DNA of 64,000 nt from DATLSM01 sp035534175 (GTDB taxonomy: Bacteria; Actinomycetota; Thermoleophilia; Solirubrobacterales; 70-9): the NCBI GenBank assembly GCA_035534175.1, contig DATLSM010000073.1, positions 1 through 64,000 of the forward strand, in the 5' to 3' direction. A program made the translations under genes and the position numbers. This document shows, piece by piece, positions 16,244 through 24,608 of this stretch. The notes beneath the pieces were generated by a model. It worked only from the letters and a program-made list of their open reading frames with translations. It searched no databases and was not told the DNA's origin. Within the stretch, counting starts at the first letter, position 1. The number at the start of each line of letters is the position of its first letter.

Positions 16244-17635
16244 ATGAACCTCTCCGAGCGCGTCGCCGCCGGAAAGGCGGCGCGCTCGGAGGCTCCCCGT
16301 TCAGCCCACGCTGCCTGGGAGCCGCCGCCCGATCGCGCCGACCCGATCGGGATCCTCGAAGCCCAGGCCCGCTCGCGCGTGCCCGAGCTGGTCCCGATCC
16401 GCTACGGACGGATGGCCGTCTCGCCCTTCAGCTTCTTTCGTGGCGCCGCCGCGGTGATGGCGGCGGACCTTGCCACGACCCCGATCTCGGGTCTGCGGGT
16501 GCAGGCCTGCGGCGACGCCCACCTGACCAACTTCGGCACATTCGCCGCGCCCGACCGTCGCCTCGTCTTCGACCTCAACGACTTCGACGAGAGCCTTCCC
16601 GGCCCCTGGGAGTGGGACGTCAAGCGCCTGGCTGCCAGCTTCGCCATCGCCGGGCGCGAAAACGGCTTCAAGGCCAAGCAGCGGCGTGAGGTGGTGCTCA
16701 GGGCGGTCGGCAACTATCGCGAGGCGATGCGCGGCTTTGCCTCGCTCAGCGACCTCGACGTCTGGTACGCGCGCCTGGACGTCGAGGCGTTGCTGGGGAA
16801 CCTCCCGCCCGAGGCCAAGCTGGCCGCGGGCCACAAGGCGCTGCGGCGGGCCGAGCGCGGCCTGGCCAAGGCTCGCTCCAAGGACAACATGCGCGCCTTC
16901 GACAAACTCACCCACACAGTCGACGGGGAACTGAGGATTGTCAGCGACCCGCCCCTGATCGTCCCGATCGAGGAGTTGCTGCCACCGGGGGAGAGCCGCG
17001 ATCTGCAGCAGACGATGACCGACCTGCTCGCCTCCTATCGCTCCACCATGCAGGGCGATCGCCAGCATCTGCTCGGTCGCTACCAGTTCCGCCACCTGGC
17101 GCGCAAGGTGGTCGGGGTGGGCAGCGTCGGTACGCGGGCCTGGGTGGCACTGTTCACCGGAGCCGATGACAATGACCCGCTTTTCCTCCAGGCGAAGGAG
17201 GCTGAGGCCTCGGTGTTGGAGCCCTACGTGGGGGGCAGCCGCTTTAAGAACCACGGCAGGCGGGTGGTGGAAGGCCAGCGGCTGACGCAGGCCGCCAGCG
17301 ACGTCTTCCTCGGCTGGTGTCCGGCGATTGGCTTTGACGGGCACGATCGCGACTTCTACGTGCGCCAGCTCTGGGATTGGAAGGGCTCGGCCAACGTCGA
17401 ATCGATGAACCCGGTGGCGATGGGCATCTACGCGCAGATGTGCGGTTGGACGCTGGCCCGGGCCCACGCCCGCTCCGGCGACCGGATCGCCGTCTCCGGT
17501 TACCTCGGCGCCAGTAGGACATTCGACGAGGCGATCGCCGAGTTCTCTGAGCTCTACGCCCAGCAGAGCGAGCGCGACCACGCGGATCTCCGTGCGGCGA
17601 TCGACTCCGGGCGCCTGGTCGCAGAGAACGCCTGA
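16244..17635 (+). CDS. DUF2252 protein (kinase-like fold)
   Basis: 463 residues, full length for DUF2252. Signature blocks are PIRYGRMAVSPFSFFRGAA (about residues 46-64), CGDAHLTNFG (about 88-97) and FDLNDFDES (about 107-115). The GDxHxxN and DxxDFD patterns recall the catalytic loops of aminoglycoside-phosphotransferase/choline-kinase folds, and a kinase-like role is often proposed. The biological substrate is unknown. It follows the acyl-CoA dehydrogenase by 3 bases and precedes an MFS exporter by 2, so the three probably form one transcript. Confidence 0.88.
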   Translation: MNLSERVAAGKAARSEAPRSAHAAWEPPPDRADPIGILEAQARSRVPELVPIRYGRMAVSPFSFFRGAAAVMAADLATTPISGLRVQACGDAHLTNFGTFAAPDRRLVFDLNDFDESLPGPWEWDVKRLAASFAIAGRENGFKAKQRREVVLRAVGNYREAMRGFASLSDLDVWYARLDVEALLGNLPPEAKLAAGHKALRRAERGLAKARSKDNMRAFDKLTHTVDGELRIVSDPPLIVPIEELLPPGESRDLQQTMTDLLASYRSTMQGDRQHLLGRYQFRHLARKVVGVGSVGTRAWVALFTGADDNDPLFLQAKEAEASVLEPYVGGSRFKNHGRRVVEGQRLTQAASDVFLGWCPAIGFDGHDRDFYVRQLWDWKGSANVESMNPVAMGIYAQMCGWTLARAHARSGDRIAVSGYLGASRTFDEAIAEFSELYAQQSERDHADLRAAIDSGRLVAENA

Positions 17636-17637
17636 GC

Positions 17638-19260
17638 GTGGCGCGCAGGGCCGGCGTCGGTGCGGCTGGCCCGATCCTGCTGACCCTGTGCTCGGGCCAG
17701 TTCCTGATGATGCTCGACAGCTCGGTGATGAACGTCTCGATCGCCACCGTCGCCAGGGACATCGGCACGACGGTCACCGGGATTCAAACCGCGATCACTC
17801 TCTACACCCTGGTGATGGCTTCGTTCATGATCACCGGCGGCAAGATCGGCCAGATCATCGGCCGAAAGCGCAGCTTCATGATCGGCTGCGTGATCTACGG
17901 CTGCGGTTCGCTGACCACCTCCCTCGCACCGAATCTGGCCGTGCTGCTGATCGGGTGGTCGGGCCTGGAGGGCCTTGGGGCGGCCTTGATCCTGCCCGCG
18001 ATCGTGGCCCTCGTCGCCACCAGTTTTGACCGCCAGGCGCGTCCCCGGGCCTACGGCCTGGTGGCCGCCGCGGCGGCGATCGCGGTGGCCGTCGGCCCGA
18101 TCGTCGGCGGTCTCTTCACCACCTACCTCTCCTGGCGCTACGTCTTCGCCGGCGAGGTGCTGATCGTGATCGCGATCCTCGCGCTGGCCCGAGGCATCGA
18201 GGTTGGGGCGCCGGAGCGGGGGGTGCGGCTGGATCTCGCCGGGACCGGACTCTCCGCCCTTGGCCTGGGGCTGATCGTCTTCGGCATCCTTCGCTCCGGC
18301 ACCTGGGGTCTGGTCAAGGCCAGGCCCGACGCGCCGCAATGGATCGGGCTCTCGCCGGTGATCTGGCTGATCCTCGGCGGCGCGGCGATGCTCTCCCTCT
18401 TCCTGGCCTGGGAGAGCCGCCTGGCGAGCGGCGGCCGCGAGCCGCTCCTGGACCCGGCGATCATGCGCATCCCGGTTCTTCGCGCCGGCCTCACCTCGTT
18501 CTTCTTCCAGTACTTCCTCCAGGGAGGCCTCTTCTTCGCCCTGCCTCTCTTTCTCTCTCTCGCCCTAGGTCTCTCGGCGATCGAAACCGGCGTGCGCCTC
18601 CTGCCGCTCTCCTTCACCCTGATCCTGGCGGCGGCCGGGATCCCGAAGCTCTTTCCCCACGTCTCGCCCCGGCGGGTGGTGCGCCTCGGCTTCCTCGCGA
18701 TGTTCGCCGGATTGGTTGTGTTGGTCGCCGCGCTCCAGGCCGGCGCCGGGGCTGAGATCGTGACCTGGCCGATGCTGCTGGCCGGCCTGGGGATCGGCGC
18801 CCTGGCCTCCCAGCTCGGCAGCATCACCGTCTCCTCGGTCCCCGACGAGCAGAGCGGCGAGGTCGGCGGCCTGCAAAACACGATCACCAACCTCGGCATC
18901 TCGCTCGGCACGGCGCTCACCGGCGCGATCGTCATCGCCACCCTCAGCTCCTCCTTCCTCGCCGGGGTGGAAGGGAATCGGGCGCTACCGGCGTCGATCA
19001 AGGCGCGAGCCTCGACTGAGCTCTCCGGCGGGGTCCCCTTCCTCTCCGACAAGGAACTGGAAGCCGCCCTGGCTCAGGCGCGGGTGGCGCCCCGGGCCAA
19101 CGAGGAAATTGTCGAAGTGAACGAGACCGCACGGCTCGACGGTCTGCGCACGGCGCTCTCGCTGCTTGCTGTTCTGGCCCTGGTCGGCCTGATCTTCAGC
19201 GGCGGGATTCCGACCCGAGGGCCGGGGGCGGAGATCGATGGGCGCCGGGCGGCGGCGTAG
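17638..19260 (+). CDS. MFS drug exporter, DHA2 (EmrB/QacA) type, 14 TM
   Basis: 540 residues with about 14 hydrophobic segments. The start is MLDSSVMNVSIATVARDIG (motif D1-like, about residues 22-40), typical of the EmrB/QacA drug:H+ antiporters. The loop ITGGKIGQIIGRKRSFMIG is motif A (about 73-91). The C-terminal loop before the last helix carries LSGGVPFLSDKELEAAL. GTG at 17638, two bases after the DUF2252 stop, indicates coupling. The export substrate is unknown. The 3' end converges on typA with only 3 bases between. Confidence 0.9.
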   Translation: MARRAGVGAAGPILLTLCSGQFLMMLDSSVMNVSIATVARDIGTTVTGIQTAITLYTLVMASFMITGGKIGQIIGRKRSFMIGCVIYGCGSLTTSLAPNLAVLLIGWSGLEGLGAALILPAIVALVATSFDRQARPRAYGLVAAAAAIAVAVGPIVGGLFTTYLSWRYVFAGEVLIVIAILALARGIEVGAPERGVRLDLAGTGLSALGLGLIVFGILRSGTWGLVKARPDAPQWIGLSPVIWLILGGAAMLSLFLAWESRLASGGREPLLDPAIMRIPVLRAGLTSFFFQYFLQGGLFFALPLFLSLALGLSAIETGVRLLPLSFTLILAAAGIPKLFPHVSPRRVVRLGFLAMFAGLVVLVAALQAGAGAEIVTWPMLLAGLGIGALASQLGSITVSSVPDEQSGEVGGLQNTITNLGISLGTALTGAIVIATLSSSFLAGVEGNRALPASIKARASTELSGGVPFLSDKELEAALAQARVAPRANEEIVEVNETARLDGLRTALSLLAVLALVGLIFSGGIPTRGPGAEIDGRRAAA

Positions 19261-19263
19261 GGC

Positions 19264-21108
19264 TCAGCCGGTGGCGGCGCGGGGTCGTGAGGGGTTTTGG
19301 CGAGCGGCCTTCTGGCGCGCTGTCCTGTCCAGCAAGACCTTGCGCAGGCGGACCGATTGGGGGGTGATTTCCACGCACTCGTCCTCGCGCAGGAACTCAA
19401 GCGCCGCTTCCAGCGAGAGCCGGGTTGCGGGCTCGAGGCGCTCCAGCACATCGGCGCTCGCCGCCCGGATGTTCGTCTGGTGCTTCTCCTTGATCGCGTT
19501 GACGTCGAGGTCCTCCGCGCGGGAGTTCTCGCCGACGATCATTCCCTCATAGACCTCCTCACCGGGGCCGATGAAGAGCGTGCCTCGCTCCTGCAGGTTG
19601 GCCAGTGAGTAGGCGGCGGTCCTGCCCCGGCGGTCGGCGACGATCGAGCCGCTGGGCCTGGTTCGCAGCTCCCCCGCCCAGGGCTCCCAGCGGTCGAAGA
19701 CGTGGTGCAGTATGCCGGTGCCGCGAGTCTCGGTGAGGAACTCGGTGCGGAACCCGATCAGGCCGCGGGCGGGCACCAGGTATTCCATTCGCACCCAGCC
19801 GGTCGAGTGGTTGACCATCTGCTCCATTCGGCCCCTGCGCTGGGCCAGGAGCTGGGTGACGGCTCCGACGTACTCCTCGGGGACGTCGATCGAGAGCCGC
19901 TCCACCGGCTCGTGCACCTTGCCCTCGATCTCGCGGGTCAGCACGTGCGGCTGCCCCGCGGTCAGCTCCAGGCCCTCCCGCCGCATCAACTCCAGCAGGA
20001 CGACGAGCTGCAGCTCCCCCCGGCCCTGCACCTCCCAGGCATCGGGGCGGTCGGTGTCGCGGACCCGTATCGAGACGTTGCCGATCAGCTCGGCGCCGAG
20101 GCGGTCGCGCACCTGGCGGGCGGTCAGCTTGCTCCCCTCCTGACCGGCAAGGGGCGAGGTGTTGATCCCGACCACGATCGAGAGCGAGGGCTCATCGACG
20201 GTGATCACGGGCAGCGGACGCGGGTCTTGGGGGTCGGCAAGCGTCTCGCCGATCGTCACCTCGGCGAGCCCGGCGACGGCGATGATTTCGCCCGGACCGG
20301 CCTCCTGCGCGGGGACGCGCTCCAGCGCCTCGGTCACGTACAGCTCCGAAACGGCCGCCCGCTCGATCGAGCCGTTGGCTCGGCACCAGGCGATCTGCTG
20401 ACCGGAGCGAATCGTCCCGTTGCGCACCCGGCAGAGGGCCAGGCGGCCGACGTAGGGGGAGGAGTCGAGGTTGGTGACGTGCGCCTGCAGCGGCGCATCG
20501 GGGTCGTGCTCGGGCGCCGGGATTTTCTCCAGCATCAGGTCCAGCAGGGGGGAGAGGTCGGTCCCCTCGACCCCCTCCTCGAGCGAGGCCCAACCCGCTT
20601 TGGCGTTGGTGTAGACGATCGGGAAGTCGATCTGTTCGGAGTCCGCGTCGAGGTCGATGAATAGCTCATAGATCTCCTCCACGACCTCGGCGATGCGGGC
20701 GTCGGGCCGGTCGACCTTGTTGACGACGAGGACCACGGGCAGCTTCGCCTCCAGTGCCTTGCGCAGCACGAAGCGGGTCTGCGGCAGGGGCCCCTCCGAG
20801 GCGTCGACCAGCAACAGAACCCCGTCGACCATGGTCAGGCCGCGCTCCACCTCGCCACCGAAGTCGGCGTGGCCGGGGGTATCGACGATGTTGAACTTGA
20901 CGTCCCGGTAGTGGACCGCGGTGTTCTTGGCGAGGATCGTTATCCCCTTCTCCCGCTCCAGGTCCATCGAGTCCATCACCCGCTCGGCCACGTCCTGGCC
21001 CTGGCGGAAGGCGCCGGACTGCCAGAGCATCGCGTCGACCAGGGTCGTCTTGCCGTGGTCGACGTGGGCGATGATCGCGACGTTTCTGAGGTCGGTTCGG
21101 AGGCTCAT
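19264..21108 (-). CDS. typA: Translational GTPase TypA/BipA
   Basis: 614 residues, the family's normal length. A ribosome-binding GTPase related to EF-G/LepA, involved in ribosome assembly and stress adaptation. G1 AHVDHGKTTLVDAM, G3 DTPGHADFGGEV and G4 NKVDRPDAR are intact. TypA-specific regions follow: YLVPARGLIGFRTEFLT and the C-terminal EDECVEITPQSVRLRK. The ATG at 21108 gives MSLRTDLRNVAIIAHVDHGK, the standard N-terminus; an in-frame ATG at 21120 is also possible. It lies downstream of cspA on the same strand but behind an intrinsic terminator. Confidence 0.94.
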   Translation of the reverse strand: MSLRTDLRNVAIIAHVDHGKTTLVDAMLWQSGAFRQGQDVAERVMDSMDLEREKGITILAKNTAVHYRDVKFNIVDTPGHADFGGEVERGLTMVDGVLLLVDASEGPLPQTRFVLRKALEAKLPVVLVVNKVDRPDARIAEVVEEIYELFIDLDADSEQIDFPIVYTNAKAGWASLEEGVEGTDLSPLLDLMLEKIPAPEHDPDAPLQAHVTNLDSSPYVGRLALCRVRNGTIRSGQQIAWCRANGSIERAAVSELYVTEALERVPAQEAGPGEIIAVAGLAEVTIGETLADPQDPRPLPVITVDEPSLSIVVGINTSPLAGQEGSKLTARQVRDRLGAELIGNVSIRVRDTDRPDAWEVQGRGELQLVVLLELMRREGLELTAGQPHVLTREIEGKVHEPVERLSIDVPEEYVGAVTQLLAQRRGRMEQMVNHSTGWVRMEYLVPARGLIGFRTEFLTETRGTGILHHVFDRWEPWAGELRTRPSGSIVADRRGRTAAYSLANLQERGTLFIGPGEEVYEGMIVGENSRAEDLDVNAIKEKHQTNIRAASADVLERLEPATRLSLEAALEFLREDECVEITPQSVRLRKVLLDRTARQKAARQNPSRPRAATG

Positions 21109-21216
21109 GGCACTTCGCATTCCTGCGTCCTCGGTCGCTTGCCTGCAGAGCACACGGCGCGCCCTGCGCCCTGGATCCGCCCGACTTTGAGCGTCTGAAC
21201 GGCCAGGGACATAAAA

Positions 21217-21242
21217 ACGGGACCCACCGAAGTGGGTCCCGT
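21217..21242 (-). terminator. Intrinsic terminator of the cold-shock gene
   Basis: A perfect 11-base stem, ACGGGACCCAC / GTGGGTCCCGT, with loop CGAA. On the minus strand it is followed by a run of five T. It lies 16 bases past the stop of the cold-shock gene. Confidence 0.9.
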
Positions 21243-21258
21243 CATTTAAGCGGAGCGG

Positions 21259-21465
21259 CTACGAAGTCTGCTGGACGCTAGCCGCGGCAGGGCCCTTTGG
21301 CCCTTCCTCGGACTCGTAGGTCACCTTGGCGCCCTCGGCCAGGGACTTGAAGCCCTCACCGATGATCGCGCTGTGGTGGACGAAGACGTCCTTAGAGCCG
21401 TCGTCGGGTGTGATGAACCCGTAGCCCTTGTCGTCGCTGAACCACTTGACAGTTCCAGTGGGCAT
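21259..21465 (-). CDS. cspA: Cold-shock domain protein
   Basis: 68 residues, a complete single cold-shock domain (OB fold) with RNP1 KGYGFI and RNP2 VFVHHS. A nucleic-acid chaperone binding single-stranded RNA/DNA. The ATG at 21465 gives MPTGTVKWFSDDKGYGF and is preceded by GGAGG at 6 bases. In-frame codons further upstream are probably part of a leader of over 100 bases, as is common for cold-shock mRNAs. A strong intrinsic terminator follows, so this is a single-gene transcript upstream of typA. Confidence 0.95.
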   Translation of the reverse strand: MPTGTVKWFSDDKGYGFITPDDGSKDVFVHHSAIIGEGFKSLAEGAKVTYESEEGPKGPAAASVQQTS

Positions 21466-21604
21466 GCATTGCCTCCACTTGATGTGCTGCGAACGCGGAG
21501 GATGCGGTGAAGCAACGACGCGAGCGCTAGACACGACTTTGCCGGACTTGAGGTCCGACCGAACGCGGGGACCGTAGCAGGCCGGGGGCATCCGGGGGGG
21601 TATC

Positions 21605-21610
21605 TAGCGT
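21605..21610 (+). promoter_or_regulatory. -10 element retained by the CorA remnant
   Basis: TAGCGT, 6 bases before the GTG at 21617. It matches the leaderless pattern of intact genes in the window. Confidence 0.4.
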
Positions 21611-21616
21611 TGCCGC

Positions 21617-21941
21617 GTGCGCTTCTTCGACCACCTGGACCGAGATGGAATCGCCGAGCTGTTGAAGCGCGACGAGTACTTTTGGCTCGATCTCAGCGAC
21701 CCGGGCGGGGAGGAGATCGAGGAGCTGGGGGACGTCTTCGGCCTCCATCCCCTGGCCCTCGAGGACACCCTGAAAGGCGGCCAGCGGCCTCGCCTTCCTC
21801 GTCGGCTTCTTCGGCCAGAAGTTCAAATGGCTGGTGACGAACATCAAATCAACCGGGGACTTCTTCCTCATCGGCCTCGGCAGTCTCCTACTCTCCTTCG
21901 TGGCTCTGGTTGCCTGGTTCTGGCGCGCCGATTACATCTGA
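21617..21941 (+). pseudogene. CorA-family Mg2+ transporter remnant (internal deletion and frameshift)
   Basis: The first 55 codons read as a CorA N-terminus (FFDHLDRDGIAELLKRDEYF, then WLDLSDPGGEEIEELGDVFG, HPLALEDTL). Near 21780 the homology jumps to the next frame and continues as the CorA C-terminus: AFLVGFFGQKFKWLVTNI and a last membrane helix ending LVAWFWRADYI before TGA at 21939-21941. About 200 residues of the middle domain and first membrane helix are missing. The GMN filter motif expected after GFFG reads GQK. This is a decayed gene with a large internal deletion. A 124-residue readthrough in the first frame is unlikely to be functional. Confidence 0.82.
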
Positions 21942-21980
21942 GCCGCCGTGAGCCGCTCGTAACCGCGTCCAACGGTGTTC

Positions 21981-22008
21981 TTGTGATTTAAGCAAGGGCC
22001 GATAGCTT
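21981..22008 (+). promoter_or_regulatory. Promoter of the S8 peptidase, leaderless
   Basis: TTGTGA (21981-21986), 16 bases, then TAGCTT (22003-22008), ending 8 bases before the ATG at 22017. One of the few promoters here with a recognisable -35. Confidence 0.55.
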
Positions 22009-22016
22009 GGACTGAG

Positions 22017-24524
22017 ATGACTTCGAGGGTGGGACGAGGCCAACTGGTGGCGTGGGCGACGCTCGGCGCCGCGGCAGCGATCGCGGCTCCGGCCGCGGCC
22101 ACATCGACCGGCGGAGCGCTCTCAGCGAGACTGGCCGAGTTGGCGAGGCCGGCGGTGCGCTCGGAGCCACCGGCCCGGCAGGCGGCGATGCTCGGCCTCG
22201 CTGCGGCCGGGCCGGGCAGCTTGCAGCGGGAGGGAGGTCGGGTTCTCGTCGATGTCCGCTACGACCATGGCGCCACGGCCGGGATCGAAGCGCTGCGCGC
22301 GGCGGGGGCCCGGATTCTCAGCCTCAGCCGACCCCTGCAGACGGTGACCGTCGCCGCCGCGCCGGCATCGCTGCGCGCCCTCGCCGCGGCGCCCGGGGTG
22401 CGGGCGGTGACCGAGATCCTGGCCCCGATCATCTACGGAGCCGGCGGTTCTGCCGTCGACTCGTCTTCCTCCACCAACTGCGAAGGCGGGTCGGTCATCT
22501 CCGAAGGGGTCGGCCAGCTGCACGTCGGTGAAGCTCGCCAGGAGTTCGCCCTGAATGGGAGCGGGGTGACGGTGGGGGCGCTCTCGGATTCCTTCAACAC
22601 GGCCACTAAGGAAGTTGAAGGAAAACATCTTTCGATCGCCACCCACGCCGCCGAAGACGAAGCAAGCGGCGACCTGCCCGGCCCTGCAAATCCCTGCAGC
22701 GGCCAGCAAACGCCTGTCCGGGTGCTCGAAGACCACGCCTCCAGCGCCCTGGAAGGGGAATCGACCGACGAGGGAAGGGCGATGCTGCAGACCGTGCACG
22801 ACGTCGCGCCGGACGCCTCGCTCGCCTTCATGACGGCATATCCCAGCGAAGAAGCCTTCGCTCAGAACATCGAACGGCTGGCGAAGCCGGTCGCCGCAGG
22901 CGGCGCCGGCGCCCAGGTGATCGCCGACGACGTCGCCTATTTCGAAGAACCGTTCTTCCAGGACGGGCCGGTCGCCGGAGCGATCAACCGGGTTACGGCG
23001 GCCGGGGTCGAGTACTTCACCGCGGCGGGCAACGACAACATCTTCGACGCGATGGGCCGGGAAATCGCCTCCTGGGAAGCACCTCGGTTCCGCGACTCGG
23101 GAAGCTGCCCGAAAGCGCTGGAGGGGATCAAAGAAGCGGGGGAACCGGCGCACTGCATGCAGTTCGGGTCCAGCGCGGAAAAAAATACCTTCGGCATCGC
23201 GGTCGAGGCAGGCGCCACCCTGACCGTCGACCTGCAGTGGGCCGAACCCTGGAACGGGGTTCACACCGACCTCGATGCGTTCCTGCTCAACTCCGCCGGC
23301 GAACCGATCAAGGAAGGCGGAGAAGTGGTCGGCAGCTACAACGACAACATCAAATCGCAAAAACCGGTTGAGGTATTCCAGTGGGAAAACAAGAACACGA
23401 AAGAAGCCCAGGTCGAGTTGGCGATCAACCACTGCTTCGGGAAACCGTGCAACGAAGAAGCCAGCGAAACCTTGATGCCGCGACTCAAAGTCGCCCTGCT
23501 GGAGAACGGCGGCGGGGTCTCAGAGACCCAGTACCCGATCTCCTCCGAAGGCGACACAGTAGGACCTACGATTCTCGGCCACAGCGGCGCCGCCAGCGCG
23601 ATCACCGTCGGAGCCGAGCGCTATGACACCAACTCTGCGCCGGAGCCCTACTCCTCGCGGGGCCCGATCACCCACTACTTCGGCCCGGTCTCGGGCACGA
23701 CCCCGGCCCCCGCCCTTCCGACCCCCGAAACGATCTCCAAGCCCGACCTCGTGGCCACAGACTGCGCCACCACCACCTTCTTCGCCTCATTCGAAGAAGG
23801 CGTTTGGCGCTACTGCGGGACCTCGGCCGCCGCTCCCCACGCCGTCGGCGTCGCGGCCCTGATGTTGCAATCGAACCCCTCGCTCACGCCTGCCCAAGCA
23901 CACGCGGCGCTGGCCGCCTCGGCGCGGGCGGTGGGGAGTTTCGGACCCAACGCGGTGGGCGCCGGACTCCTCGACGCTTTCGGTGCCGTGGCGCGGGTCG
24001 CGCTGCCGCCGACGGTCACGATCACCAAGCAGCCGAAGAAGATCGGCCGAAACCGCAGCCCGGCGGTGGAATTCAGCGCGAACAGGCCGGTGGACTTCTC
24101 CTGCTCGCTCGATGGCAGCGCTCCCCAGGCCTGCTCCTCGCCCTTCGTCCCCGCCAAGCCGCTGGCCGACGGACAACACAGATTCGAGGTCACCGGGGTC
24201 GATATCGCGGGACACCTCGGCAGCGGCTCGGTGTCGTTCACGGTCGAGACCAGACCGCCCAACACTTTCTTTCGCCAACATCCCCGCAGGCTGATCCGCA
24301 CTCACCGGCCGAGGGCGCGGGCCGGTTTCCGCTTCGGCTCGAATCAGTCCCCCGTCACCTTCCTCTGCAGAGTTGATGGCGGTCGTTTCCGCCGCTGTGG
24401 CTCACGCCTATCTCGCAGGTTTGCGCTCGGCGTGCACACCGTGCGGGTCAAGGCTCGCGACGCGGCCGGCAACGTCGACCCGACACCGGCGGTCTTCCGC
24501 TTTCGCGTCATGCGGGTCAGCTGA
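22017..24524 (+). CDS. Secreted S8-family (subtilisin-like) peptidase with Glu replacing the catalytic His
   Basis: 835 residues. A signal peptide (LVAWATLGAAAAIAAPAAA) and propeptide-like region lead to an S8 domain. The Asp box is VTVGALSDSFN (about residue 190), the oxyanion Asn is in FTAAGNDN (about 339), and the Ser box is CGTSAAAPHAVGVAAL (about 602). Where subtilisins have HGTxMxxxVxDVAPxA, this reads EGRAMLQTVHDVAPDA (about 249), so the general-base position is Glu. The C-terminus has two immunoglobulin-like modules of the type FSCSLDG...C and FLCRVDG...C (about 665-835). Glu codons are mostly GAA, unlike neighbours. It may be an active Glu variant or a pseudo-enzyme. Confidence 0.82.
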   Translation: MTSRVGRGQLVAWATLGAAAAIAAPAAATSTGGALSARLAELARPAVRSEPPARQAAMLGLAAAGPGSLQREGGRVLVDVRYDHGATAGIEALRAAGARILSLSRPLQTVTVAAAPASLRALAAAPGVRAVTEILAPIIYGAGGSAVDSSSSTNCEGGSVISEGVGQLHVGEARQEFALNGSGVTVGALSDSFNTATKEVEGKHLSIATHAAEDEASGDLPGPANPCSGQQTPVRVLEDHASSALEGESTDEGRAMLQTVHDVAPDASLAFMTAYPSEEAFAQNIERLAKPVAAGGAGAQVIADDVAYFEEPFFQDGPVAGAINRVTAAGVEYFTAAGNDNIFDAMGREIASWEAPRFRDSGSCPKALEGIKEAGEPAHCMQFGSSAEKNTFGIAVEAGATLTVDLQWAEPWNGVHTDLDAFLLNSAGEPIKEGGEVVGSYNDNIKSQKPVEVFQWENKNTKEAQVELAINHCFGKPCNEEASETLMPRLKVALLENGGGVSETQYPISSEGDTVGPTILGHSGAASAITVGAERYDTNSAPEPYSSRGPITHYFGPVSGTTPAPALPTPETISKPDLVATDCATTTFFASFEEGVWRYCGTSAAAPHAVGVAALMLQSNPSLTPAQAHAALAASARAVGSFGPNAVGAGLLDAFGAVARVALPPTVTITKQPKKIGRNRSPAVEFSANRPVDFSCSLDGSAPQACSSPFVPAKPLADGQHRFEVTGVDIAGHLGSGSVSFTVETRPPNTFFRQHPRRLIRTHRPRARAGFRFGSNQSPVTFLCRVDGGRFRRCGSRLSRRFALGVHTVRVKARDAAGNVDPTPAVFRFRVMRVS

Positions 24525-24608
24525 TCCGGCGCTGCGGCGCCGCCTGTGCGCCGGCAAAGCCATTGGGCGCGCGGGAGCCCCGGCCGGTGGCCGGGTGCCC
24601 GCCGCCGG

